64,000 nucleotides of DNA from an uncultured Bacteroides sp. (GCF_910586915.1 NZ_CAJULN010000012.1:20747-84746); one strand, 5' to 3'; counted from the first letter of the stretch, positions 24,237-33,637 are shown. Made by a program: numbers and translations. The notes: generated by a model not told the origin, from the letters alone.

Positions 24237-24455
24237 TTACTTACTTGAGTCCGCCGGTTTATCCAGTTCGTCTTTCGCCTTGTTTATTTCTTCTTTTGCT
24301 TCGTTCACTCCGTCTTTGAAGCTCTTCACTCCTTTGCCCAAACCACGCATCAGTTCAGGAATTTTCTTTCCGCCGAAAAGCAGGAGAATAACCAAAGCAA
24401 TAATAATCCATTCGGAACCACTGGGCAGCAGGCCCAACAATAATAAGTTTGTCAT
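24237..24455 (-). CDS. tatA: Sec-independent translocase component TatA/E
   Basis: A 72-residue protein: short N-terminus, hydrophobic helix (EWIIIALVILLLFGGKKIPEL) and amphipathic helix (GLGKGVKSFKDGVNEAK), the TatA pattern with the FGxKKIPE hinge. It forms the pore with TatC. I start at the Met at 24455; the longer frame to 24512 would place the start upstream of the predicted promoter. No tatB is seen, as is common in minimal TatAC systems. Confidence 0.92.
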   Translation of the reverse strand: MTNLLLLGLLPSGSEWIIIALVILLLFGGKKIPELMRGLGKGVKSFKDGVNEAKEEINKAKDELDKPADSSK

Positions 24456-24490
24456 AAGTCTGTTTATATTAAGTTTTTTATTAGTCGGTG

Positions 24491-24498
24491 CAAATATA
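24491..24498 (-). promoter_or_regulatory. Putative -7 element for tatA-tatC-helicase
   Basis: Reads TATATTTG on the minus strand, 36-43 nt upstream of the ATG at 24455; it decides in favour of that start over the one at 24512. Confidence 0.5.
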
Positions 24499-24555
24499 AT
24501 CATTTTCGCCACAGGTTACACCGATTCAGCCGGATTTATCAACTTTATTTAAAAA

Positions 24556-24707
24556 GATTATCGGCTGTTTTCACGCTCCGTAGGGCCGATTTTCAGCACC
24601 TATAGATGCTGCGTCCAGCGCATACGTCTCCTGCGTCCAGGAGATATATGTCCTGCGTCCAGGAGATATAGATGCTGGACGCAGGATATATATGCGCTGC
24701 AACAAGC
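24556..24707 (+). repeat. Intergenic 5 x 22-bp element, copy 2
   Basis: Flank 24556-24597 (GATTATC..., CTCCGTAGGGCCGATTTT, ending CAGC) followed by units 24598-24619, 24620-24641, 24642-24663, 24664-24685 and 24686-24707. The middle units share ATATGTCCTGCGTCCAGG-like cores and the last reads ATATATGCGCTGCAAC, as in copy 1. It lies between tatA and murF-alr, both on the minus strand. The rest of 24708-24803 holds nothing I recognise. Confidence 0.8.
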
Positions 24708-24803
24708 TCGTTTACAAGTAGATAGAAAGACATAAGCAAGCCGGTTCCGTTTCATTGGCAGGTTCTCTTTCGCCTGTGTTCATCCGGCCGTCTGCGATGG
24801 GGA

Positions 24804-27344
24804 TTATTCCTGATAATAGACCCGTTTCACCCGTGTCGATATGCTGGTAAGCACTTCGTAGGGAATCGTATCCAGCTTGTCGGAGAGTACCGTTATCGGC
24901 AAGTCATCTCCAAAGATGATTGCCTGGTCGCCTTCGCGGCAATCGATGTCGGTCACATCAATCATACAGACATCCATACAGATATTGCCCACGTACGGCG
25001 CTTTCTTTCCGTTGACCAGGCAGTATGCATTTCCACGTCCCAAATGTCGGTTCAGGCCGTCGGCATACCCGATGGGAATGGCGGCAATGCGCGAAGAGCG
25101 TACCAAATGTCCCATCCGGCTGTATCCTACCGTATCCTCTTGGGGAACATCACGAATCTGAAGTATCGTGGTTTTGAGCGTGCTCACATTGTGTATAATG
25201 GAGTTGTCTATCGGGCTGACTCCATAAAGCCCTATCCCCAGGCGTACCATATCGAACTGTGCACCGGGGAAACGCTCAATTCCCGCCGTATTGCAGATGT
25301 GGCGCAGAATCTTATGCGGAAAGGCTTCCTGCAACTCACGCGAGCCTCTTTCAAACAGCTCTATCTGCTGCCGTGTAAATGCGTCAAACTGCGGAGAGTC
25401 GCTTCCCACAAAATGGGAGAATACCGAACGGGGAATCACTGCGCTCTGATTCTTCAGCCGGCGCACAAGCATGGGAATATCTTCCACGGCAAAGCCGAGG
25501 CGGTGCATACCGGTATCCAGCTTGATATGAACCGGGAAGTTGGTAACCCCCTCTTTTTCGGCAGCTTTGATAAGCGCATCCAACAAGTGGAAGTTATAAA
25601 CTTCCGGTTCGAGCTTGTAGTCGAACATGGTTTTGAATGCAGTAAGCTCGGGGTCCATAATAATGATGGAAGAGGTGATGCCCGCCTTGCGAAGTTCGGA
25701 ACCTTCGTCGGCAACGGCTACCGCCAAGTAGTCGACATGATGCTCCTGCAGGGTCTTGGCTATTTCGTACGAACCGGCTCCGTAGGCCGAAGCCTTCACC
25801 ATGCAAATCATTTTCGTATCGGGGTGGCGGAGCATGGAACGGTAGTGGTTCAGGTTTTCTACCATCGCACGCAGATTTACTTCGAGGATGGTTTCGTGCA
25901 CTTTCAGTTCCAGCACTTCGGATACCTTATCGAAGTTGAACACGCGCGAACCTTTTATAAGAATCACTTCCGAATGAAGAGAACGGAGCAAGCCTGAGGC
26001 CAAGAGGGCTTCGGTATTGGGAAAGAAGTGGCGCTCGATGTCGGTATCAAAACGGGCGGCACACGATGAAATCTCCTGACCTACGCCTATCAGTTTGTTT
26101 ATGCCGCGACTTCGCACCAGTTGGGCCACACGCCGATAAAGCGTTGCCGTGCTTTGCCCGGTCTCCAGTATATCCGACAGGATAAGCGTGCGGTTCAATC
26201 CTTTCTTTTCGGAACGGCGCACAAGGAAGTCGAGCGCTATATCCAAAGAGGCCAAGTCTGAGTTATAACTGTCATTTATCAGTACATTGTTGTTTTTTCC
26301 TTCTTTCACTTCCAGACGCATCGCAATCGGTTCGAGACGCGCCATACGCTCCGTTATCCGGTCGGCAGGAGTCATCAGGTAGAGGCAGGCTGCCAGACAG
26401 TTGAGCGCATTCTCTATGGAAGCATCGTCAACAAAAGGAATGGAGAAAGTATTGTCCATATCCAAATAGCGGTAAGAAATGACGGTATGGTCATCTTTCT
26501 TTGTCACGCTGCCGATATAGAGCGGACGTTCGATGTCGGTACGGCTCCAGGCAATCTCACGGGCCGTCAGCATCGACTTCGCCACACAATTGCTGATGAG
26601 TTCATTATCGCCGTTGTAAATCACAACGTCGCAATCTTTGAAAAGCGAGAGCTTTTCCATACACTTCTCCTGCAATGAGAAGAAGTTTTCCTGATGTGCA
26701 CCGCCAATGTTGGTCAGTATACCGATGGTGGGCTGTATCATCCGCTTCAAAGCCCCCATCTCTCCCATTTCGGAAATACCGGCTTCAAAGACTCCCAACT
26801 CCGCTTCGTCATTGAGTTGCCACACGGAAAGAGGCACGCCAATCTGAGAATTATAGCTGCGCGGAGAACGCACGATACAACGGTCGGGACTTAGCAATTG
26901 GTGCAGCCACTCTTTCACAATCGTCTTTCCGTTGCTGCCGGTTATACCGATAACGGGTATTTTGAAATGCTCGCGATGCATCTCGGCAAGTTTCTGCAAA
27001 GCCTTCAAGGGGTTGGGGACAATCAGGAAATTGAGAATGGAGAATTGAGAATTAAGAACGGGCTGCGCACCATCATGCTGCACAGATTTCTCCATGCTCC
27101 ATGCTCCATGCTCCATTTCTTTAAAGTCATCTTCGGAAACGACAAAATTGCGCACTCCCCTATCGCATAGCTCGGGGATGTAGCGGGCACCGTTATTCCG
27201 TTTGGTAGGTAAAGCAAAAAAAAGAGTCTCTTCAGGAAAACTCAAAGAACGGCTGTCTGTCAGCAGCCAATCGATAGACGCCTCGCAGGTACCCACACAA
27301 CGGGCACCGATGCATTCGGCTATGGATTTAATCGTATATGACAT
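24804..27344 (-). CDS. Bifunctional MurF ligase / alanine racemase
   Basis: An 846-residue fusion. Residues about 1-470 are MurF (UDP-MurNAc-tripeptide:D-Ala-D-Ala ligase) with GITGSNGKTIVKEW as ATP loop, NIGGAHQENFFS and NDSYNSDLASLD. Residues about 475-846 are a PLP-dependent alanine racemase with MICMVKASAYGAG (PLP Lys), HIKLDTGMHRLGF, and GNICMDVCMIDVTD near the end. It makes D-Ala and adds the D-Ala-D-Ala dipeptide, an arrangement known in Bacteroidetes. Residues about 76-105 look foreign: Trp/Met/Gln/Ser-rich sequence encoded by a repeat tract. Its start overlaps the end of the GSCFA gene by 25 nt. Confidence 0.93.
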   Translation of the reverse strand: MSYTIKSIAECIGARCVGTCEASIDWLLTDSRSLSFPEETLFFALPTKRNNGARYIPELCDRGVRNFVVSEDDFKEMEHGAWSMEKSVQHDGAQPVLNSQFSILNFLIVPNPLKALQKLAEMHREHFKIPVIGITGSNGKTIVKEWLHQLLSPDRCIVRSPRSYNSQIGVPLSVWQLNDEAELGVFEAGISEMGEMGALKRMIQPTIGILTNIGGAHQENFFSLQEKCMEKLSLFKDCDVVIYNGDNELISNCVAKSMLTAREIAWSRTDIERPLYIGSVTKKDDHTVISYRYLDMDNTFSIPFVDDASIENALNCLAACLYLMTPADRITERMARLEPIAMRLEVKEGKNNNVLINDSYNSDLASLDIALDFLVRRSEKKGLNRTLILSDILETGQSTATLYRRVAQLVRSRGINKLIGVGQEISSCAARFDTDIERHFFPNTEALLASGLLRSLHSEVILIKGSRVFNFDKVSEVLELKVHETILEVNLRAMVENLNHYRSMLRHPDTKMICMVKASAYGAGSYEIAKTLQEHHVDYLAVAVADEGSELRKAGITSSIIIMDPELTAFKTMFDYKLEPEVYNFHLLDALIKAAEKEGVTNFPVHIKLDTGMHRLGFAVEDIPMLVRRLKNQSAVIPRSVFSHFVGSDSPQFDAFTRQQIELFERGSRELQEAFPHKILRHICNTAGIERFPGAQFDMVRLGIGLYGVSPIDNSIIHNVSTLKTTILQIRDVPQEDTVGYSRMGHLVRSSRIAAIPIGYADGLNRHLGRGNAYCLVNGKKAPYVGNICMDVCMIDVTDIDCREGDQAIIFGDDLPITVLSDKLDTIPYEVLTSISTRVKRVYYQE
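27025..27120 (-). repeat. In-frame repeat insertion inside murF
   Basis: This roughly 96-bp stretch contains GAGAATTGAGAATTAAG-type repeats and three perfect CTCCATG 7-mers (27090-27110) plus a partial fourth. It interrupts the ordinary MurF sequence between DDFKEM and LIVPNPLKALQKLAEM, adding about 30 residues without breaking the frame. Similar GAGAATTGA and CCATGCTCCATG tracts are usual in Bacteroides intergenic DNA (memory), so I interpret it as an intergenic repeat captured by a coding region. Confidence 0.6.
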
Positions 27345-28321
27345 AGTTCTATTTCTTTTTGAAAATCTAAGTACGGGTATTTTCCGATAAGTCGTTCTAT
27401 TTTTAACACTATTTGTCCTAAAAAGCGTTGATACGCTTCCGAACCGAGGTGAAAAGGTTTATGTCCCAAATCACGTCTTATCTCTTCAATCTCTGCCATA
27501 ACCAACTTTGTGTCAGCCGAAAAGAAGGTTTCCGAGAAGCGTTCCCATAGGTAACGGACCGCCAATGGGGAGGGGTGCAACATATCGTCTGCATAAAAGC
27601 GATAATCGCGCAACTCATCCAACACGATTTCATAGGAAGGAAAATAGAAAACGTGTTGCGGGAAGAGCTGCTGCAAGCGGTCGATGGCAAGTAATAAAGT
27701 GGATTTGCTCAGTTGGTTGGCGTGCATCCCGTCACGGATATGACGGATAGGGCTTACCGTAAACAGAATCTTCAGATTCGGATGGTGAGCCACCAGGCGG
27801 GTAATCATCGAAGCATACCCGTCTACAATCTCCTCCACCAGAAGCAGCCGGCGGGTAAAACTGCTCTCGGGAAGTTTGTGGCAATTGGCTACGACTTTTC
27901 CTGTTTCTTTTTGTTCGTAGACATACGCTGTGCCGAAAGTCAACATCAGCCAGTCAAGTTCCTGCATCGTCCGGCGAGCCTGAGACAGACGGAGATTGAT
28001 ATTCCGCAAGGTCTCCTCCGGAGTGGATGCAGAAAAGGAGCCATGATGCATCGGGCTGTGCCACAGCCCTCTATAAGCAAACAAGTCTTTCTCCGCATAC
28101 TCTTTTCCCGCCTCAATCTCCTGCAAAGCTGATAATATGGATAAAGGATTGTAGAGAATACCGAAAGGATTCTGATTCAGCCGGAACTTAGCCTCTTCCA
28201 ACAAAGCGCCTATATTCTCGGCAAAGCAAGAACCCATCAAAAGAATATGGTGCATATGCCCCACGGACGGCAACCCGGCAGGCAATTCCACGGATGTTTG
28301 AAAGTTCATACGATTTTCCAT
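27320..28321 (-). CDS. GSCFA-domain protein
   Basis: A 333-residue protein with the hallmark LLMGSCFAENIG near residue 25 and the SGNH/GDSL-like blocks that go with it: LMLTFGTAYVY, FTVSPIRHIRDGMHANQLSK and the C-terminal FYADDMLHPSPLAVRY carrying the Asp/His pair. GSCFA proteins are suspected esterases of unknown substrate. The next gene is the cell-wall enzyme MurF-Alr and the two overlap, so a cell-wall or polysaccharide substrate is possible. I start at 28321; the ATG at 28345 falls within the predicted -7 element. Confidence 0.85.
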   Translation of the reverse strand: MENRMNFQTSVELPAGLPSVGHMHHILLMGSCFAENIGALLEEAKFRLNQNPFGILYNPLSILSALQEIEAGKEYAEKDLFAYRGLWHSPMHHGSFSASTPEETLRNINLRLSQARRTMQELDWLMLTFGTAYVYEQKETGKVVANCHKLPESSFTRRLLLVEEIVDGYASMITRLVAHHPNLKILFTVSPIRHIRDGMHANQLSKSTLLLAIDRLQQLFPQHVFYFPSYEIVLDELRDYRFYADDMLHPSPLAVRYLWERFSETFFSADTKLVMAEIEEIRRDLGHKPFHLGSEAYQRFLGQIVLKIERLIGKYPYLDFQKEIELCHIRLNP

Positions 28322-28342
28322 CACTTTATTACATTTCCTATG

Positions 28343-28371
28343 CAAAAGTAGACTTTCTTTTCTTACTTTTG
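28343..28371. promoter_or_regulatory. Divergent -7 elements between GSCFA and dxs
   Basis: TACTTTTG occurs on the plus strand at 28364-28371 (for dxs, ATG 28391) and on the minus strand at 28350-28343 (for GSCFA, ATG 28321). The two identical boxes are 13 bp apart and point away from each other, so the promoters must compete or be co-regulated. Confidence 0.55.
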
Positions 28372-28390
28372 CACTAAATTTGCTCGAATC

Positions 28391-30295
28391 ATGAAGAATG
28401 AACCGATATATAACTTGCTAAACGCTATTAATTACCCCGAAGACCTACGGAAACTAAACGTAGAACAACTGCCGGAAGTATGCAATGAACTGCGGCAAGA
28501 CATTATTAAAGAACTCTGCTGCAATCCGGGACATTTTGCCGCCAGTTTAGGAACGGTGGAACTGACAGTAGCCCTACACTACATCTATAATACGCCTTAC
28601 GACCGTATTGTGTGGGACGTGGGACATCAAGCCTACGGTCATAAAATCTTAACAGGACGCCGTGAAGCCTTTTCGACCAACCGGAAGTTTGGCGGAATCC
28701 GCCCTTTTCCATCGCCTGAAGAGAGTGAATACGATACTTTCACGTGCGGACACGCTTCGAACTCCATCTCCGCCGCTCTCGGTATGGCGGTTGCCGCTAC
28801 TCAGGAAGGAGATTCCAAACGCCATGTGGTAGCTGTCATCGGCGACGGCTCCATGAGTGGAGGACTCGCCTTCGAAGGACTGAACAATGCATCTGTCACT
28901 CCGAACAATTTGCTCATCATACTGAACGATAACGATATGGCCATCGACCGCAGTGTCGGTGGTATGAGACAGTATCTTTTCAACTTAACGACTTCCAACC
29001 GCTATAACCAATTGCGCTTCAAGATGTCGCGTATGTTATTCAAACTCGGTATCCTGAATGAAGAGCGCCGCAAGGCGCTGATACGTTTCGGCAACAGTCT
29101 GAAATCAATAGCCGCACAACAGCAGAACATCTTTGAAGGGATGAATATCCGTTACTTCGGACCGATAGACGGACATGATGTAAAGAACCTCGCCCGCGTT
29201 CTGCACGATATAAAAGATTTGCAAGGACCTAAAATCCTGCATCTTCACACAACCAAAGGAAAAGGATTTGCTCCGGCAGAGGAACACGCTACCGAATGGC
29301 ACGCACCGGGTAAGTTTGACCCTGTCACCGGCAAACGGTTCATCGCCAATACGGAAGGGATGCCGCCTCTGTTTCAGGATGTGTTCGGCAATACATTGAC
29401 AGAACTTGCAGAAGCCAACCCGAAGATTGTAGGCGTAACTCCCGCCATGCCCAGTGGCTGTTCGATGAATATCCTTATGGAGAAGATGCCGAAACGTGCT
29501 TTCGATGTCGGTATCGCCGAAGGACACGCCGTCACTTTCTCCGGCGGTATGGCGAAGGACGGATTATTGCCGTTCTGCAACATTTATTCCTCTTTCCTGC
29601 AACGGGCGCACGACAATATCATCCACGATGTAGCAATACAGAGTCTTCCTGTGGTACTATGCCTTGACCGTGCCGGACTGGTCGGCGAGGACGGCCCCAC
29701 ACATCACGGAGTTTTCGACATGGCTTGCCTGCGTCCGATACCCAACCTGACAATCTCCTCACCGATGGACGAACACGAGTTACGCCGGCTGATGTACACG
29801 GCACAACTGCCGGACAAAGGTCCGTTCGTCATCCGTTATCCACGCGGACGGGGTGTGTTGGTAGACTGGAAATGTCCGTTGGAAGAAATCCCAGTAGGCA
29901 AAGGAAGAAAGCTGAAAGAGGGCGACGACCTTGCCGTTATCACCATTGGCCCGATAGGAAATACGGCCGCACAGGCCATCGTCCGGGCAGAAGCCGAACT
30001 CGGCAGGAACATCGCTCACTACGACTTGCGCTTCCTAAAACCGCTTGATGAAGAATTATTGCATGAAATAGGACGCAAATTCAAACATATCCTGACTGTC
30101 GAAGACGGCATCATTCAAGGCGGTATGGGAAGTGCCATCCTCGAATTTATGGCAGACAACGGATACAAACCGGCAGTCAAACGTATCGGTGTCCCCAATA
30201 CATTCGTCGAACACGGCACAGTAGCCGAGCTTTACCATCTTTGCAACATGGACGAAGAGGGTATCCTGACTAAAATAAAAGAACTTATCGACTGA
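28391..30295 (+). CDS. dxs: 1-deoxy-D-xylulose-5-phosphate synthase
   Basis: A 634-residue thiamine-diphosphate enzyme that condenses pyruvate and glyceraldehyde-3-phosphate, the first step of the non-mevalonate isoprenoid pathway. Motifs: DVGHQAYGHKILTGRR with the active-site His, GDGSMSGGLAFEGLNNA (ThDP/metal motif starting GDG), DIAEGHAVTFSGGMAK-like region around residue 375 and PTHHGVFDMACLRPIPN. Length is typical. trkA follows after one base, an unrelated function in an apparent operon. Confidence 0.96.
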   Translation: MKNEPIYNLLNAINYPEDLRKLNVEQLPEVCNELRQDIIKELCCNPGHFAASLGTVELTVALHYIYNTPYDRIVWDVGHQAYGHKILTGRREAFSTNRKFGGIRPFPSPEESEYDTFTCGHASNSISAALGMAVAATQEGDSKRHVVAVIGDGSMSGGLAFEGLNNASVTPNNLLIILNDNDMAIDRSVGGMRQYLFNLTTSNRYNQLRFKMSRMLFKLGILNEERRKALIRFGNSLKSIAAQQQNIFEGMNIRYFGPIDGHDVKNLARVLHDIKDLQGPKILHLHTTKGKGFAPAEEHATEWHAPGKFDPVTGKRFIANTEGMPPLFQDVFGNTLTELAEANPKIVGVTPAMPSGCSMNILMEKMPKRAFDVGIAEGHAVTFSGGMAKDGLLPFCNIYSSFLQRAHDNIIHDVAIQSLPVVLCLDRAGLVGEDGPTHHGVFDMACLRPIPNLTISSPMDEHELRRLMYTAQLPDKGPFVIRYPRGRGVLVDWKCPLEEIPVGKGRKLKEGDDLAVITIGPIGNTAAQAIVRAEAELGRNIAHYDLRFLKPLDEELLHEIGRKFKHILTVEDGIIQGGMGSAILEFMADNGYKPAVKRIGVPNTFVEHGTVAELYHLCNMDEEGILTKIKELID

Positions 30296-30296
30296 C

Positions 30297-31637
30297 ATGA
30301 AGATTATTATCGCCGGTGCCGGAAACGTAGGCACCCATCTTGCCAAATTGCTCTCGCGCGAAAAGCAGGACATCATACTGATGGATGACGACGAAGAGAA
30401 ACTGAGCGCACTTAGCAACAATTTCGACTTGTTGACGGTTGCCGCATCCCCTTCGTCTATCTCCGGACTGAAAGAGGTAGGTGTCAAAGACGCTGACCTC
30501 TTCATTGCCGTCACTCCCGACGAAAGCCGCAACATGACTGCTTGTATGCTGGCTACCAACTTAGGAGCCAAAAAGACAGTGGCACGCATCGACAACTACG
30601 AATATCTTCTGCCCAAAAACAAAGAGTTCTTCCAAAAGTTGGGAGTTGACTCGTTAATCTACCCCGAGATGTTGGCTGCCAAAGAAATCGTATCTTCCAT
30701 GCGCATGAGCTGGGTGCGCCAATGGTGGGAGTTCTGCGGCGGAGCACTCGTACTCATCGGTACGAAGATGCGCGAGAAGGCGGAGATACTCAATATTCCC
30801 CTTTATGAATTGGGTGCACCCGACATTCCTTACCACATAGTAGCCATCAAACGCGGAACGGAAACCATCATCCCGCGTGGAGACGATGTGATAAAGCTGC
30901 ATGACATTGTTTACTTCACCACTACCCGCAAATACATTCCCTATATACGCAAGATAGCCGGCAAGGAAGATTATGCCGACGTGCGCAATGTGATGATTAT
31001 GGGCGGAAGCCGCATTGCCGTCCGTACGGCGCAGTATGTGCCCGACTATATGCAGGTGAAAATCGTAGATAACGATATTAACCGTTGCAACCGACTGACC
31101 GAATTGCTGGACGACAAAACCATGATTATCAATGGCGACGGCCGCGACATGGACCTGCTCATCGAAGAAGGGCTGAAGAATACCGAAGCCTTTGTCGCAC
31201 TGACCGACAATTCCGAAACCAATATTCTTGCCTGTCTTGCAGCCAAACGCATGGGCGTAGGGAAAACGGTGGCGGAAGTGGAGAATATTGATTACATCGG
31301 TATGGCCGAGAGCCTTGATATCGGTACGGTAATCAATAAAAAGAAGATTGCCGCCAGCCATATTTACCAGATGATGCTGGATGCCGATGTTTCCAATGTA
31401 AAATGCCTTACGTTTGCCAATGCGGATGTTGCCGAATTCACCGTACCCGCCGGAGCCAAAATCACCAGACATCTCATCAAAGATTTGGGATTGCCGAAAG
31501 GAACGACCATCGGCGGTATGATTCGCAACGGAGAGGGAATATTGGTTACCGGCGATACATTGGTCCAACCGGGCGACCACGTAGTGGTGTTCTGCCTGAA
31601 CATGATGATTAAGAAAGTAGAAAAGTTCTTCCATTAA
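30297..31637 (+). CDS. trkA: Trk potassium uptake regulator TrkA
   Basis: A 446-residue protein with two RCK modules: N-terminal IIIAGAGNVGTHLAKLLS (NAD loop) and a second start at VMIMGGSRIAVRTAQYV near residue 230, each followed by a TrkA-C domain. It gates the TrkH channel in response to nucleotides at the cytoplasmic face. It lies directly upstream of trkH (23 nt), so the two form a complete K+ uptake pair. Confidence 0.95.
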   Translation: MKIIIAGAGNVGTHLAKLLSREKQDIILMDDDEEKLSALSNNFDLLTVAASPSSISGLKEVGVKDADLFIAVTPDESRNMTACMLATNLGAKKTVARIDNYEYLLPKNKEFFQKLGVDSLIYPEMLAAKEIVSSMRMSWVRQWWEFCGGALVLIGTKMREKAEILNIPLYELGAPDIPYHIVAIKRGTETIIPRGDDVIKLHDIVYFTTTRKYIPYIRKIAGKEDYADVRNVMIMGGSRIAVRTAQYVPDYMQVKIVDNDINRCNRLTELLDDKTMIINGDGRDMDLLIEEGLKNTEAFVALTDNSETNILACLAAKRMGVGKTVAEVENIDYIGMAESLDIGTVINKKKIAASHIYQMMLDADVSNVKCLTFANADVAEFTVPAGAKITRHLIKDLGLPKGTTIGGMIRNGEGILVTGDTLVQPGDHVVVFCLNMMIKKVEKFFH

Positions 31638-31660
31638 GCCGTCATTTAAGACCGACGAGT

Positions 31661-33112
31661 ATGATTAATTCCAAGATAATATACCACATCATGGGGTTCC
31701 TGCTGCTGATAGAGACAGCGATGCTGTTATGCTGCGGGGGTATTTCGTTCTTCTACCGTGAAGACGACTTACAGAGTTTCCTGATTTCGTCTGCCATCAC
31801 CACCGGAGCAAGCCTGCTGCTGCTCAAGTTAGGGCAAGGAGCCGAAAGGACGCTCAACCGCCGCGAAGGCTATGTCATTGTCAGCCTTGCATGGGTGGTA
31901 TTCTCCGTGTTCGGGATGCTGCCTTTCTGCATCGGCAACTACATTCCGAATCTTGCCGATGCTTTCTTTGAAACCATGTCGGGCTTCAGCAGCACCGGAG
32001 CCACCATCTTGGACAACATTGAATCCATGCCGCACGGAATCCTTTTCTGGCGGTCGCTCACACAATGGGTAGGCGGATTGGGAATCATCTTCTTCACCAT
32101 TGCCGTACTGCCCATCTTCGGAGTGAGTGGCGTACAAGTATTTGCAGCAGAAGCCAGCGGTCCCACACACGACAAGGTGCACCCCCGCATCGGAATCACC
32201 GCCAAATGGATATGGAGTATCTACGCCGGACTGACGGGCACGCTCACCGTCTTACTGTTTCTGGGTGGTATGTCACCCTTCGACAGCGTGTGCCACGCAC
32301 TCACCACCACCAGTACAGGAGGCTTCTCCACCCGGCAGAGCAGCATTGCATTCTATAACTCGCCCTATATGGAGTATGTACTCTCCCTGTTTATGTTTCT
32401 TTCGGGTATCAACTTCACGTTGCTGCTGCTCGTATTCAAAAGAAAAATCGGAAAGGTGGCGAACGATGCCGAATTAAGGTTTTACTTCAAATTCGTTCTG
32501 TTCTTCACGCTGTTCATTGCCGGATGGCTCTACCGCGAAACTCCGATAGGAATGGAAGAAGCCCTGAGGAAAGCCCTGTTCCAAGTGGTATCCTTGCAGA
32601 CCTCCACCGGATTTGCAACTGCCGACTATATGCAGTGGCCGCCCATCCTGTGGGGATGCTTAGCAGTAATCATGGTGGTGGGCGCGTGCGCCGGCAGTAC
32701 CACGGGCGGTATAAAGTGCATCCGCATGGTAATTCTCTTTAAAATAGTGAAGAATGAATTCAAACATATCCTCCACCCCAATGCCGTATTGCCGATACGT
32801 ATCAACAAGCAGGTCATCTCTTCGTCTACGCTCTCTACCGTGCTTGCCTTCTCGTTTCTTTATGTAGTCATCGCTTTTGTCTGCGTGCTCATTCTGATGG
32901 GGTTGGGAGTAGATTTTATGGAATCGGTGGGAGTAGTTATCTCCAGCATCAGCAACATGGGGCCCGGATTAGGGTTGTGCGGTCCTGCCTACTCATGGAG
33001 TGCGCTGCCCGATGCAGCCAAGTGGCTGCTATCGTTCCTGATGCTTCTCGGACGTCTGGAATTGTTCACCGTATTGTTGCTCTTCACTTCCGATTTTTGG
33101 AAAAAGAGCTAA
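31661..33112 (+). CDS. trkH: Trk potassium transporter membrane subunit TrkH
   Basis: A 483-residue membrane protein with the four selectivity-filter repeats of the Trk/Ktr family visible as TMSGFSSTGATIL, LTTTSTGGFSTRQ, LQTSTGFATADY and ISNMGPGLGL. It forms the K+ pathway driven with TrkA. About ten or more hydrophobic segments. It is the last gene of the dxs-trkA-trkH unit. Confidence 0.95.
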   Translation: MINSKIIYHIMGFLLLIETAMLLCCGGISFFYREDDLQSFLISSAITTGASLLLLKLGQGAERTLNRREGYVIVSLAWVVFSVFGMLPFCIGNYIPNLADAFFETMSGFSSTGATILDNIESMPHGILFWRSLTQWVGGLGIIFFTIAVLPIFGVSGVQVFAAEASGPTHDKVHPRIGITAKWIWSIYAGLTGTLTVLLFLGGMSPFDSVCHALTTTSTGGFSTRQSSIAFYNSPYMEYVLSLFMFLSGINFTLLLLVFKRKIGKVANDAELRFYFKFVLFFTLFIAGWLYRETPIGMEEALRKALFQVVSLQTSTGFATADYMQWPPILWGCLAVIMVVGACAGSTTGGIKCIRMVILFKIVKNEFKHILHPNAVLPIRINKQVISSSTLSTVLAFSFLYVVIAFVCVLILMGLGVDFMESVGVVISSISNMGPGLGLCGPAYSWSALPDAAKWLLSFLMLLGRLELFTVLLLFTSDFWKKS

Positions 33113-33146
33113 GTTACGCCACCAATGAACTTACCCCGACAGATAG

Positions 33147-33185
33147 CTCCGCCAATCGCGGCGGAGTGCTAAAAAACCTTTTTTT
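33147..33185 (+). terminator. Hairpin and T-run after trkH
   Basis: CTCCGCC (33147-33153) pairs with GGCGGAG (33160-33166); a run of Ts occurs at 33179-33185, 12 nt farther than ideal. It is the likely end of the trkH transcript. Confidence 0.5.
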
Positions 33186-33222
33186 GCGACTGAGAGCGTG
33201 CCAATAGTATAAATATTAGTTC

Positions 33223-33230
33223 TATATTTG
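33223..33230 (+). promoter_or_regulatory. Putative -7 element of the small hypothetical gene
   Basis: TATATTTG matches TAnnTTTG exactly, 19 nt before the ATG at 33250. No -33 TTTG at the standard spacing. Confidence 0.45.
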
Positions 33231-33249
33231 CAGCCGATTAAGGAAAAAG

Positions 33250-33627
33250 ATGAAACTAAGTTTACGATTCGGATTACTCACGGTATTGGTTTGGCTGATT
33301 CATTGCGCCACATACGAAGCAATGAACCGTATGGACAAACTCACCTCTCCCCTCTCTCAGCCGGAGATGTGCCGTGTTTCACCAAGCAATCCGGTGCAGG
33401 AAGCGATGCAGCGCCTCACTTTCTTTTTCTCCATCCAGGCGGGTAGTTTCAGCAACGCAGAGCCGGCCAACGCACCTACGGACAAACATATGCTGCCACC
33501 CGCAACCTGTTTCTGCGAGCACCACAAACCTCAAACCTCGCCCGAATCCACATCGCTTCATACCCCCTCCTATTATCACGACCCTATATCCTATTATATA
33601 TACGGGTTAAGGAAAATTGTAGTTTAG
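33250..33627 (+). CDS. Hypothetical small protein, membrane-anchored or secreted
   Basis: A 125-residue protein of unknown family. It starts with a hydrophobic segment (LRFGLLTVLVWLIHCATYEAM) that may be an anchor or poor signal peptide. The rest is rich in Pro, Ser, Thr and His, with Cys near MCRVSP and CFCEHH, and no domain I recognise. A -7 element precedes it and the nuo operon follows; the reading frame is open between two real genes, which is why I list it, but codon bias is weak and it may be poorly conserved. Confidence 0.45.
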   Translation: MKLSLRFGLLTVLVWLIHCATYEAMNRMDKLTSPLSQPEMCRVSPSNPVQEAMQRLTFFFSIQAGSFSNAEPANAPTDKHMLPPATCFCEHHKPQTSPESTSLHTPSYYHDPISYYIYGLRKIVV

Positions 33628-33637
33628 CCGGCAGTAC

